DNA of 64,000 nt from contig DATGLL010000142.1 of NCBI GenBank assembly GCA_035294145.1, positions 1 to 64,000 of the forward strand, written 5' to 3'. Under the pieces are notes generated by a model, which was not told the origin of the DNA, searched no databases, and saw nothing but the letters and a program-made list of their open reading frames with translations. Shown in pieces: positions 52,127-60,994 of the stretch. Each line of letters begins with the position of its first letter. The stretch's first letter is position 1. Both the position numbers and the translations under genes were made by a program. This DNA comes from CADDZO01 sp035294145 (GTDB lineage Bacteria > Chloroflexota > Dormibacteria > Dormibacterales > Dormibacteraceae).

Positions 52127-53140
52127 TTGGTGGTTTCCAAGGCGGAGGGGCAGACGGGCGAGCGGCGAGCCGTCGTGCCCGGCGCGATCCAGGGAATCCG
52201 CCGGGTCCTGCCCATCCTGGTGGGCGCCGCCGCCTTGGCCGGCCTGGTGGTGGCGGTCAACCCCAGGTCGGTGGCCGGGGCACTGTCCCGATTCAATCCG
52301 TTCGTCATCCCGGTCGTCATCCTGCTATCGGTCTCCTGGTACGTACTGCAAGGGGTCCGCTGGCACTTCCTGTTGTGCCAGGTGGGCGCGGCCCTCCGCC
52401 TGGTCGACACCGTCCTCCTCAGCATCGCCGGCCAGACCATCACCGCCCTCTTCCCGCTCGGCGACCTGACCCGTGCCGTCTTCGCCGCCGACGCCGCCGG
52501 CATCGAGTTCGGGACCTCGGCGGCCACCGTGACCGTGCAGGAGCTGACCTTCACCCTGCTGCTGGTGCTGATCGGCATCCCAGGCATGCTGGCCCTGCAC
52601 GTCGGCACCGGGGCCCTGGTCGGGATCGTGGTGGGCATGGTGGTGACGCTCGCCATCCTGACCGTCTCCCCCCTCTTCCGGGTGGTCCACACCGTCGTCT
52701 CCCGGTTACCCCTGGTGCGACGGCTCCGGCATCAGATCGCAGAGCTGCAAGAGCAGACCGTGGCCCTCCTCCACCGTCCCAGCACGCTAGGCTGGTCGGC
52801 GCTCGACCTGGCCCGGGCGGCGGTTGGCGTCACCCTCCTTTGGGCGATCGTCGAGGGCCTCGAGCCGGGGGCGATCGGGTGGTGGGAGACGGCCCTGGTG
52901 GTGGCCGTGGCCTATGTCGGCGGCGCGGTGAGCTTCCTCCCCGGCGGCACCGGAGCCAGCGACGCCAGCCTGGTAGGGCTGCTGGTGGTGCTGGGCGTGC
53001 ACCCGGCGACCGCCGGCGCCGCCGCCATCCTGCAACGGCTGGCGACCACCGGGGTCGCGACCAGCCTTGGGTTTACCGCCTACCTGCTGGCTCGCCGTCG
53101 CTTCGCCCTCGGCGGTCTCCTGATGCGTCGGGCGAGCTGA
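52127..53140 (+). CDS. Flippase-like membrane protein (UPF0104 / LPG-synthase transmembrane family)
   Basis: The 337-residue protein has about eight hydrophobic helices and motifs of the UPF0104/DUF2156-linked family (RFNPFVIPVVILLSVSWYVLQGVRW near 55, VSFLPGGTGASDASL near 270). Relatives form the membrane part of lysyl-phosphatidylglycerol synthase or act as glycolipid flippases; no transferase domain is fused here. It starts at TTG 52127 or GTG 52130. It is divergent from the sigma-factor gene. Confidence 0.8.
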   Translation: MVVSKAEGQTGERRAVVPGAIQGIRRVLPILVGAAALAGLVVAVNPRSVAGALSRFNPFVIPVVILLSVSWYVLQGVRWHFLLCQVGAALRLVDTVLLSIAGQTITALFPLGDLTRAVFAADAAGIEFGTSAATVTVQELTFTLLLVLIGIPGMLALHVGTGALVGIVVGMVVTLAILTVSPLFRVVHTVVSRLPLVRRLRHQIAELQEQTVALLHRPSTLGWSALDLARAAVGVTLLWAIVEGLEPGAIGWWETALVVAVAYVGGAVSFLPGGTGASDASLVGLLVVLGVHPATAGAAAILQRLATTGVATSLGFTAYLLARRRFALGGLLMRRAS

Positions 53141-53224
53141 GCCCGCCCTCCGGCCCACCAGGCCAGCCATCGGGCCAGGCGAGGTGCGCCGAGCCACCCA
53201 CCCAGCAGCGACCACAATGCAGCC

Positions 53225-53833
53225 ATGAGCGAGACACGACCCATCAGCCGATTCCCCATCCCCGCCTTGGACGACCTCCCCCCGGACATCCGGGCTCGCA
53301 TCGAGGACGTTCGGGAGCGCACCGGCTTTGTCCCCAACGTCTTCTTAGCCCTTGCTCACCGTCCCGAGGAGTGGCGAGCCTTCTTCGCCTACCACGACGC
53401 CTTGATGGAGCGCGAGGGCGGGCTCTCCAAGGCAGATCGTGAGCTCATCGTGGTGGCCACCAGCGCCGCCAACCACTGCCTCTACTGCGTGGTCGCGCAC
53501 GGGGCCCTGGCTCGGATCCGGGCCAGGAACCCCTTGATCGCCGACCAGGTGGCGGTGGACTGGCGCAACGCCGACCTGAGCGACCGCCAGCGGGCCATGC
53601 TCGCCTTCGCGGTCAAGCTTGCCACCCAGCCGGCCGAGGTGGACGAGCAGGACCTTGAGCGACTCCGCGCCCATGGCTTCGACGACGACGAGATCTGGGA
53701 CATCGGCGCCATCACCGCCCTCTTCGCCCTCTCCAACCGCCTGGCCCACCTGAGCCAGCTCCGGCCCAACGACGAGTTCTACCTGATGGGCAGGGTCCCG
53801 AAGGAGGTGTACGAGCGCCTGACTGGTCCCTGA
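53225..53833 (+). CDS. AhpD/carboxymuconolactone-decarboxylase-like peroxidase-related protein
   Basis: The 202-residue protein has the CMD fold with the redox motif CLYCVVAHGA (CxxC at about 88-91), as in AhpD and the uncharacterised peroxidase-related family. The family start PIPALDDLPPDIRARI and the ending FYLMGRVPKEVY are present. It probably reduces peroxide through the two cysteines. A CACAAT -10 lies six bases before the ATG, suggesting a leaderless transcript. It stands alone. Confidence 0.88.
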   Translation: MSETRPISRFPIPALDDLPPDIRARIEDVRERTGFVPNVFLALAHRPEEWRAFFAYHDALMEREGGLSKADRELIVVATSAANHCLYCVVAHGALARIRARNPLIADQVAVDWRNADLSDRQRAMLAFAVKLATQPAEVDEQDLERLRAHGFDDDEIWDIGAITALFALSNRLAHLSQLRPNDEFYLMGRVPKEVYERLTGP

Positions 53834-54147
53834 GGGGCCGCCCGTCGGCGCCACCTCAACGCGGGGCCACCTCCGAGCCCTGGCGCCAGGTGACTGCAGC
53901 CCGGATGTGGGCCCAGGGCCATCCCCGTCTGAACCGTCGCCCTCCCCCACCTCCACAGACGCCTCACGACGGGTATCTCGGCGTGACCTGTGGATCGTGG
54001 ATGTCGGCTGGCCTTGACCAATACTCACCGACCTTATGACGTGCTCGCACCAATCCGCGCGGTCAGATGAGACTGAGGCCCGATCGCGCTCTTCCGGCCA
54101 TCCGAGGCTCCTTCCCGAGGCGCCAGGGGACCCTTAGAATCAGCGGC
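53834..54147. promoter_or_regulatory. Intergenic region with -10 element TAGAAT for the P-loop/TPR gene
   Basis: No gene is supported in these 314 bp. TAGAAT at 54135-54140 lies seven bases before GTG 54148 and is the best -10 match here. The region is otherwise GC-rich without clear repeats. Confidence 0.45.
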
Positions 54148-56766
54148 GTGGCCCGAGCCAACGTCCGATGGCTGTTCACCGCTGGTGTGGGCGCCGGATG
54201 GTCGGCTCAGGATGTGTTCACCAACCGGGTCTCAGAGCTGGAGGCTTTTGAGCGCTCTCTGTCCCAGATCTCCTCTTCTCTTGGCGACCAGTTGGTTACC
54301 GACTTGAGCCGGCCACGGTGCAATGTGCTCGTCTACTACGGCGTCGGCGGCGTCGGCAAGACTCGACTTTCGGAGGTCTTGGACGAGCGTTTCACCCATT
54401 GGAAGCTACCTGGCCTCGCTCCCCGTCGGGCGTCCATTCGCCTGGACTTCTCCGAGGCGGGCAGCTTCGACATGGAAAGCCTCCTCCTCCGCATCCGGGC
54501 CGGCCTGGCCCGGCTTGAGGACAGATGGGCGGCCTTCGACCTGGCGTTCACCGTGTACTGGCAGCGTGCCCACCCCGGCCGACCGCTTCAGGAGTTCGTC
54601 CGGGAGCACCGGGCGCTCGGTCGTCTCATCGATCCCACCTTCCTCATCGACCAGGTGACCACCACCGTGTCCGACTTGCTCACCACCCTGGCGACACCGG
54701 CCATCCTCCCCGTCAGCCTCATCGTCTCGGGTGGCAGGGTCGCCCATCTGCTCTACGGGTACGTCAAGCAAGCCATCGATCACCACGCCCTCCTGAGAGA
54801 CTGCCCGTTCTTTGCCCCTCTCATCGATGCAGAGGCGGATGCGGACTGTCTCTCCTACCTGCCGGCGCTGATCGCCTGGCAGCTGGAGCGCATGCAGCCA
54901 CCGCCGCTTGTGGTGATCTTCCTGGACACATTCGAGAACGTCGTCAACAGACCCTCCCGCGACTTCGAACGCCTCATCCAGCGAGTCATCTACTTGATGC
55001 CCAACGTCCTCTTCGTCGTGACCGGGCGCAGGCGCCTGGACTGGGGAGACTCGAACTCCATCGGTGAGTTGGACTATGTCGGCCCTCACCGCTGGCCGAA
55101 CCTCCGCTTCGAGAACCACGACCAAGAGCCCAGGCAGCATCTCGTGGGCTATCTCTCCCCCCAGGATTGTGAGCGATACCTGGCCAACGCCCTCACCGCA
55201 AACGGACACCCCGTCATCCCCTCAGAGATTCGGGAAAGGATCGTCGCGGGCAGCGGCGGCTTGCCGCTCTACCTGGACCTCTCGGTCGGTCACTACCTGA
55301 CCCTGCTTGCCCAGGGGAGGGAACCGTCGGTGGAGGATTTCGGGGGGCCGTTCCCGGCCATCGTCGGACGCGTCATGCGGGAGCTGAGCGAGGACGAGCG
55401 ACGCTTGCTCCGGGGCCTCTCGCTGCTCGAGGGGTTCGACGTCGAGGTGGCCAGGGGGGTGGGAGCCCCCATCTCCGACGCCACCCTCGCACGGTTCCTG
55501 GCTGCGCCCTTCATCGAGCACGATCCGGGCCGAGGGTGGCCGTACGCGCTCCACGCCAACCTGCGCCAGGCGATACGCTCCGCCGACGCCGACCTGCGCG
55601 ACGCCTGGTCCCCACGTGAATGGGATGAGGCTCGCCGGCGCATCTTGGGCCAGCTGGCGGCGTCGGCCGAGGCCGCACGCCGATCAGGGGACCGGGACCG
55701 GATGGTGGCGTGCTACCTGCAAGGACTGAGCTTGGCCGGGGCAGTTGACGAGCTCCAGGACTGGCTGGTCGAGATGGCCGCCCATCTCGCCGAGCTCGGC
55801 CTATGGGACGTCCTCGATCCTGAGGGCCCGCCCTCGCAGCCCGAGTCCTCGCTCCAGGCCTTCCGGCTGCTCCTCCATGGCATGCGGCTCATCCGCCAGG
55901 GGGTGCTCGGGGAGGCCGAGGAGGTGCTCTCCCGGGCGCTGAGCAGCGCCCACCTCAGCGAGACGGCGGCCCGCCTGTGCTCGCTCAACCTCGGCGACGC
56001 CCTACGGATCATGGGTCGCTACGACGACGGCGCCGCGGTCTACGCTGGCCTCGCCCACGGCGACGGTCGCGAAGCCACGCGGGCCGCCTACTGGATGGCC
56101 GACATTGACTACCTGAAAGGGCGTTTTCAGGCGGCGCTCCGCTCCCTCGAGCTGGGTGATGACGACACCTTCCTGCGCTGCGAGTCGCTCCGCTTAGCAG
56201 GGCACATCTACCGGGTGAACGCGATGTTCGACGAGGCCGAGCTGCGCTACCGCGAGGCGCTCGAGGTCGCCCAGGCAGCCCGGGCGCCAGCCCTCGAGGG
56301 AGAGGCGTTGACCAACCTGGCCGAGGTCCGCTGCTGGGCGCAGCCTGAGTCGGCGCGCGAGTGGGGGGAGCGCGCGCTAACGGCGAACCAGGCGGTGGGG
56401 AACAAGGTAGAGCAGGTGAAGGCGCGGGTGGCGCTGGCGGTGGCGGCGCCGACGCGCGAGGAGTCGGAGGAGGAGTTCCTCGCCGCCCGCTCGCTCGCCG
56501 AGACCATCGGCTATGGTGGTGGCATCGTGTTCGCCCTCGTCGCTCGGGCGTTCCGGTGCCTGCTCGCCGGGGATGAGGCCCTCGCGATCGCATCCCAACG
56601 CGAGATTGACGAGCGAACCGCTCGGCTGGGCGGCAACCGGTTCTGGCTGGAGATCATCGACGCTTGGCGAGGGGTGGATGGGGAGGCGCGAGCCGACTGG
56701 CTCGGAGGTCACCGGGCGGCACGCCGACGGTGGGCGGAAGTGCTGGCACGACGCCGCCACCGCTGA
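54148..56766 (+). CDS. Large P-loop ATPase with TPR-like C-terminal region (STAND-like)
   Basis: The 872-residue protein begins with a segment like FTNRVSELEAFERSL and has Walker A GVGGVGKT (65-72) and Walker B LVVIFLDTFE near 255. A winged-helix-like region follows (about 410-480), and then about 380 residues of helical repeats with TPR character. This order is that of STAND-type signalling ATPases, known in actinobacteria as uncharacterised ATP/GTP-binding TPR proteins. GTG 54148 is chosen because of the -10 element seven bases upstream; an ATG at 54067 is also open. The first 200 codons look less GC-biased than neighbours. No effector domain is visible. The stop overlaps the next ATG. Confidence 0.8.
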   Translation: MARANVRWLFTAGVGAGWSAQDVFTNRVSELEAFERSLSQISSSLGDQLVTDLSRPRCNVLVYYGVGGVGKTRLSEVLDERFTHWKLPGLAPRRASIRLDFSEAGSFDMESLLLRIRAGLARLEDRWAAFDLAFTVYWQRAHPGRPLQEFVREHRALGRLIDPTFLIDQVTTTVSDLLTTLATPAILPVSLIVSGGRVAHLLYGYVKQAIDHHALLRDCPFFAPLIDAEADADCLSYLPALIAWQLERMQPPPLVVIFLDTFENVVNRPSRDFERLIQRVIYLMPNVLFVVTGRRRLDWGDSNSIGELDYVGPHRWPNLRFENHDQEPRQHLVGYLSPQDCERYLANALTANGHPVIPSEIRERIVAGSGGLPLYLDLSVGHYLTLLAQGREPSVEDFGGPFPAIVGRVMRELSEDERRLLRGLSLLEGFDVEVARGVGAPISDATLARFLAAPFIEHDPGRGWPYALHANLRQAIRSADADLRDAWSPREWDEARRRILGQLAASAEAARRSGDRDRMVACYLQGLSLAGAVDELQDWLVEMAAHLAELGLWDVLDPEGPPSQPESSLQAFRLLLHGMRLIRQGVLGEAEEVLSRALSSAHLSETAARLCSLNLGDALRIMGRYDDGAAVYAGLAHGDGREATRAAYWMADIDYLKGRFQAALRSLELGDDDTFLRCESLRLAGHIYRVNAMFDEAELRYREALEVAQAARAPALEGEALTNLAEVRCWAQPESAREWGERALTANQAVGNKVEQVKARVALAVAAPTREESEEEFLAARSLAETIGYGGGIVFALVARAFRCLLAGDEALAIASQREIDERTARLGGNRFWLEIIDAWRGVDGEARADWLGGHRAARRRWAEVLARRRHR

Positions 56767-57710
56767 TGCGGAGGATCGCTATGGTCGGGCTGGGGACCAT
56801 CGCCCGCTCCCACCTCGACGCGCTCCAACGGCGGGGAGACGTCAGCGTCGAGGCCGGCGTGGACCCGGCGTCGGGGAAGTCGCTCGAGTTCGACGGCCAC
56901 GCCCGGCCGGTGTACTCCTCGATCTCCGCCCTCCTCGAGCGGCACGAGGTCGACGATGTGATCGTGGCGACGCCGACGCCCACCCACGTCGAGGTCTGCG
57001 AGGAGATCCTGGAGGCAAAGGCTCGGCCGCGCATCCTGGTGGAGAAGCCCCTGGCGACCACGCTGGGCGAGGTGGAGCGCGTGCTGGCCAGGGCCGAGGA
57101 GCGCCAGCAGCCGCTCGACGTCCTCTACCACTTCCGATGGGCGCCGGAGGTGCTGTGGGCCGTCGCCTGGTGGGAGGAGCACCGAGACGACCATGGCCCG
57201 GTGGTCGACTTCCTCAGCTTCTTCTCCGACCCCTACGCGGCCATGGAGCCTGGTCGGCGGTGGACATACGTCTCCAGCTGGATCGACTCCGGCATCAACG
57301 CGCTGAGCCTCCTCGACCGGCTCGTGGACCTGCGCGAGATCAGCACGCTGACCCAGATGCCAGGGGCGCCCAGCACCTACGAGGCCGAGATCCGGTTCGC
57401 GAGCCAGGGGCATGAGGCCACCGGGCACCTCATGACCACCTGGCACGTGACCCAGGAGAGCAGGTGGACGCGTCTTCGCCTCGCCGACGGCCTGGAGCTG
57501 TCCCTCGATCACGTCGCCGTCCTGGGCAGGGCCCTGCACCGGGGCAGGACCATCGCCTTCCAGGGATCGGACGGAACCGTCCCTCGACGGACGGCCCACT
57601 ACCTGAACCTCTTCCGGGAGGTCCTCTCGCCCACCTACTCACCCCAGGTCGAGCGCCACCGCCGTCTCCATCACCTGCTGCTGGACCGCCTGGCTCCGGG
57701 CGGCGGATGA
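56766..57710 (+). CDS. Gfo/Idh/MocA-family oxidoreductase
   Basis: The 314-residue protein has the Rossmann motif GLGTIA (8-13) and EKPLA (93-97), the standard marks of this NAD(P)-dependent sugar/inositol dehydrogenase family. The C-terminal domain is present but shorter than usual. The substrate is unknown; VDFLSFFSDPY and WIDSGINAL form its active-site side. TGATG coupling joins it to the P-loop/TPR gene, which is an unusual pairing. Confidence 0.87.
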   Translation: MRRIAMVGLGTIARSHLDALQRRGDVSVEAGVDPASGKSLEFDGHARPVYSSISALLERHEVDDVIVATPTPTHVEVCEEILEAKARPRILVEKPLATTLGEVERVLARAEERQQPLDVLYHFRWAPEVLWAVAWWEEHRDDHGPVVDFLSFFSDPYAAMEPGRRWTYVSSWIDSGINALSLLDRLVDLREISTLTQMPGAPSTYEAEIRFASQGHEATGHLMTTWHVTQESRWTRLRLADGLELSLDHVAVLGRALHRGRTIAFQGSDGTVPRRTAHYLNLFREVLSPTYSPQVERHRRLHHLLLDRLAPGGG

Positions 57711-57812
57711 GGCTGGCCCGACACAGGGGTGCCCCGCCAGCGAGTTGGTGGGCGGCCCGACCCTGCCCCCGGCCGCCGCTCGGGCCATCCTACACTGGGA
57801 GAGAACACCGGC

Positions 57813-58448
57813 ATGGGCACGATCACCGTCCTGATCGCCGAGGATCACACCCTGGTCCGCGAGGGCACCCGGGAGATCCTGGCCAGGGACCCCGGGCTCG
57901 CCGTGGTCGCTGAGGCCGACCGTGGCGACCGGGCGCTGGAGCTGCTGGAACGGCTGCGCCCAGACGTGGCCCTGGTCGACCTGCGGCTGCCAGGCCTCTC
58001 CGGGATCGAGGTCGCCCGGGGAGTTCGACGAGCGCAGCTCCCGGTCCGGGTCCTCATCCTGAGCGCCTTCGACGACGAGGAGTACGTGTCGGCCGCGCTC
58101 GAGGCCGGGGCTGCCGGCTACCTGGTCAAGACGGTGCCCTCGGCGGAGCTGCTGGCGGCGGTCCGTCGCGTGCACGAGGGGGAGACGGTCCTCCAGGCCT
58201 CACTCGCTGCCAAGGTGGTCAGGCTCCGCTCGCGCGGGCCCCGGCTGAGCCCGCGCGAGGACGAGGTCATGCGCCTCGTCGGGCGCGGCCTGCCCAACAA
58301 GACCATCGCTCGCCGGCTGGGCATCAGCGAGCGCACCGTGGAGAACCACCTCCGCCATATCTTCGACAAGCTTGGCGTCGGCTCTCGCACCGAGGCCGTC
58401 GTCCACGCCCTCGCCCACCACCTCATCCCTGAGGAAGGCGAGCCGTGA
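57813..58448 (+). CDS. NarL/FixJ-family response regulator
   Basis: The 211-residue regulator has a receiver domain with the phosphoacceptor Asp56 (VALVDLRLPG) and Lys106 (AGYLVKTVPS), and a LuxR-type helix-turn-helix from about 148 (LSPREDEVMRLVGRGLPNKTIARRLGISERTVENHL). GGGAGAG lies between a TACACT -10 and the ATG. It overlaps the histidine-kinase gene (GTGA), so they form a two-component pair. Targets cannot be read here. Confidence 0.93.
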   Translation: MGTITVLIAEDHTLVREGTREILARDPGLAVVAEADRGDRALELLERLRPDVALVDLRLPGLSGIEVARGVRRAQLPVRVLILSAFDDEEYVSAALEAGAAGYLVKTVPSAELLAAVRRVHEGETVLQASLAAKVVRLRSRGPRLSPREDEVMRLVGRGLPNKTIARRLGISERTVENHLRHIFDKLGVGSRTEAVVHALAHHLIPEEGEP

Positions 58449-59974
58449 CCGAGCCCCGAGCCCGGCACCAACTCCACCAACTCCTGGCCCGCTCGCTCCG
58501 CCCGCCCATCCGCGACCGTCGCTTCTGGCTGATCCAGGTGCTGGTCATCCTGATCGCGGCCCTGAACTGGACCAGCGAGCTGGCCAGCGCCCGTCCCCTC
58601 GACCTCCCTCCCTTCGAACCGGTGGCGCTCTTTGTCGTCCCGGTCGTCTACGCCGCCCTCAACTTCGGCCTGGCCGGCTCGCTGGCGACCGCCGCCTGGG
58701 TGGCCATGCTGAGCCTCCCCTCGATCGCGGTGGCGAAGGGAAACGGTGACGGATGGGGGATCGTGACCGTGGTGGCGCTCCTGACCTGTGTGGCGGGCTT
58801 CGTCGGTCAGCGGGTCGAGCGCGAGGTCCTGGCCCGGACCGAGGCCGAAGCCGCTCGGAGCGAGCTCCGAGCCTCGGAGGGACGATTGCGCAGCCTGTTC
58901 GAGAACAGCCCAGCTCCTACCCTGCTGGTACGCGGGGGAGTCGTGTGGGGTGCCAACCCTGCCGCCGTGGCGCTCTTTGGTCGAGCCCGGGCGGACCTGG
59001 CCAACACGGACCTCGCCGATCTGGTGGGGGCAGAGGCGGCGGCCGCGATCTCGGTCGGCGAGCGACCGGTCTTCGAGCTGACCGACGCCGAGGGCGTGCG
59101 CCGGTTCCTCCGCCCGGTGATCAGCTCCCAGCCCGAGGCCGGGGCTGGTCCACGATCCTCGCTCCTCCAGGTGGTCTTCCTTGACGTCAGCGAGGAGCGG
59201 CGCCACCTGGGGATCAAGGATGCCTACGCGGCCTACGTGGTCAAGGCGCAGGAGGAGGAGCGGGCCCGGATCGCCCAGGAGCTCCACGACGACCCGCTCC
59301 AGTCGGTCATCCACCTGTACCGGTTGCTCGACCGACTGGCAGCGGCCCCGCCGCCTCCTGACGCCATCGGTCGGGAGCTGGAGCAGGCGCGTGACGTCGC
59401 CGAGGGCATCGCCGTCGAGCTGCGTCGGCTGGCCCGTGGCCTGCGCCCGGCCTCCCTGGAGGATCTGGGCCTGGTCGCGGGACTTCAACGGCTCGTCAAC
59501 GACCTCAGCGCCCATGCCGCCCTCCGCACCTCCCTCGCGGTGGAGGGGGAGCCCCGGCGGCTCGACCCGACCGCCGAGGTGGGACTCTTCCGGATCGCCC
59601 AGGAGGGCCTGCGCAACGCCGAGCGGCACGCCCAGGCCTCCCGGGTGGAGATCCGGCTCGCCTTCGAGCCCGAGACGGTGACGCTCACGGTCGAGGACGA
59701 TGGCCGGGGGCTGCCGGCTGAGGTGTCGACCACCCCAACTGGCGAGCCCGGGAGCTTGGGACTCATCGGCATGCAGGAACGGGCGGGCCTCCTCGGTGGT
59801 CGTCTTGAGATCTCCTCGGCCCCGGGTCGGGGCACGCGCATCCGGGCCCAGGTGCCGACCGGGTCCTCACGTGACCCGAAGGTCAGCTGGCGCGCAGGGG
59901 AAGCGACCCCCGGGGATTGGTCCATCCCCCTCCGATCGTCACCTCAGGCATCCGCCGGCAGTCCGAAGCCGTAG
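58445..59974 (+). CDS. Membrane histidine kinase, NarL/DesK type
   Basis: The 509-residue kinase has an N-terminal block of about four membrane helices (26-122), a PAS-like domain (about 145-255), and a HisKA_3 domain with His281 (ARIAQELHDDPLQS). An HATPase domain follows with NAERHAQASRVEIRL and EDDGRGLP. The GTG start overlaps the response-regulator stop. Its last 31 bases overlap the end of the convergent D,D-carboxypeptidase gene; the tail beyond PTGSSRD looks non-conserved. Confidence 0.92.
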   Translation: MTEPRARHQLHQLLARSLRPPIRDRRFWLIQVLVILIAALNWTSELASARPLDLPPFEPVALFVVPVVYAALNFGLAGSLATAAWVAMLSLPSIAVAKGNGDGWGIVTVVALLTCVAGFVGQRVEREVLARTEAEAARSELRASEGRLRSLFENSPAPTLLVRGGVVWGANPAAVALFGRARADLANTDLADLVGAEAAAAISVGERPVFELTDAEGVRRFLRPVISSQPEAGAGPRSSLLQVVFLDVSEERRHLGIKDAYAAYVVKAQEEERARIAQELHDDPLQSVIHLYRLLDRLAAAPPPPDAIGRELEQARDVAEGIAVELRRLARGLRPASLEDLGLVAGLQRLVNDLSAHAALRTSLAVEGEPRRLDPTAEVGLFRIAQEGLRNAERHAQASRVEIRLAFEPETVTLTVEDDGRGLPAEVSTTPTGEPGSLGLIGMQERAGLLGGRLEISSAPGRGTRIRAQVPTGSSRDPKVSWRAGEATPGDWSIPLRSSPQASAGSPKP

Positions 59975-60948
59975 TTCAAGAGCGCGACGGCGTCGGCGAA
60001 GAAGTTGGAGGAGTGCATCACCACTGCCACCAGGCGACGCCGACCGCGCTGCGCGCTGGCCACCAGGCATGGACCTGCCGCATCGGTGAACGCGGTCTTC
60101 ATCCCCGTTGCGCCAGGGTAGGCATAGGCAGCGCCGGGCCGAACCAGCTGGTTGTAGTTGACCAAGTCGTAGGCCTTGTGGGTGGCCGAGGCCGGGATCC
60201 GGATCGAAGGGGTGCCGGCGATCGCCAGCAACGGCGGGTAGCGGGTCACGATCGCGCTTGCCGCCACCGCCATGTCGTCGGCCGTGGTGTACATGTCAGG
60301 ATCGTCCAGCCCCACGGGGGTGGTGAAGTGGCTGTGACGCATCCCCAAGGCCGCCGCTTTCCGGTTCATCAGCTGAACGAAGCGGTCGCGGGGTACGAGG
60401 TTGCTGCCGAGCGTCTCGGCTGCGTCGTTCCCGGAGCGCAGGAAGAGGCCGTACATGAGCTCTCGCACGGTCAGGACCTCTCCGGCGTCGAGGCCCATGA
60501 CCGTCGACTCGGGCTCGATCCTCTGCACCGCGGCCTGGTCGGTCGCGGCCGTCACCCGAACCTCGGCGTCGAGCGGCGCCAGATCGGCCGCCACCATCGC
60601 CGTGACCAGCTTGGTCAGGCTGGCGGGAGCGCGACGGCTGGAGGCGTCACGCGACCAGAGCACCTCACGGCGGTCGACGTCGACCAGCACCGCAGCCTGG
60701 GCCAAGATCCGCAGATCGGGCTGCGGATGGGCGCTCAGCCAGGCGGTGGAGAGCACGATCGGGCCCGCGCTGGCGACGCCATGCATGGACCCGGACCGAG
60801 CGGCGGGGGCCGGGCGGGATATGGCCACCCAACCAGCCTCGGCCACGGCCAGCAGGAGCAGGGAGAGGACCAGTGCCAGCGGAGGACGGGCCCGGCCGGG
60901 CCGCAGCCTACCCGGTGGGGGAGACCACCGGTGCGGCACGGATCCCAC
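59944..60948 (-). CDS. D-alanyl-D-alanine carboxypeptidase (DacF/PBP5-like)
   Basis: The 334-residue protein has an N-terminal membrane anchor or signal (about 22-44) and a penicillin-binding domain: SLTK (110-113), SGN (172-174) and KTA at 284-286 instead of the usual KTG. It trims the terminal D-alanine of peptidoglycan stem peptides. No C-terminal PBP5 domain is present. GTG 60948 with GAGG nearby is chosen; a TTG at 61023 inside the protease gene is the alternative. The 3' end overlaps the histidine kinase by 31 bases. Confidence 0.9.
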   Translation of the reverse strand: MGSVPHRWSPPPGRLRPGRARPPLALVLSLLLLAVAEAGWVAISRPAPAARSGSMHGVASAGPIVLSTAWLSAHPQPDLRILAQAAVLVDVDRREVLWSRDASSRRAPASLTKLVTAMVAADLAPLDAEVRVTAATDQAAVQRIEPESTVMGLDAGEVLTVRELMYGLFLRSGNDAAETLGSNLVPRDRFVQLMNRKAAALGMRHSHFTTPVGLDDPDMYTTADDMAVAASAIVTRYPPLLAIAGTPSIRIPASATHKAYDLVNYNQLVRPGAAYAYPGATGMKTAFTDAAGPCLVASAQRGRRRLVAVVMHSSNFFADAVALLNYGFGLPADA

Positions 60949-60994
60949 GGACCTCAAGCGGCAAGCTGTGAGGCAGAGACGGGGGGCGGGCAGG

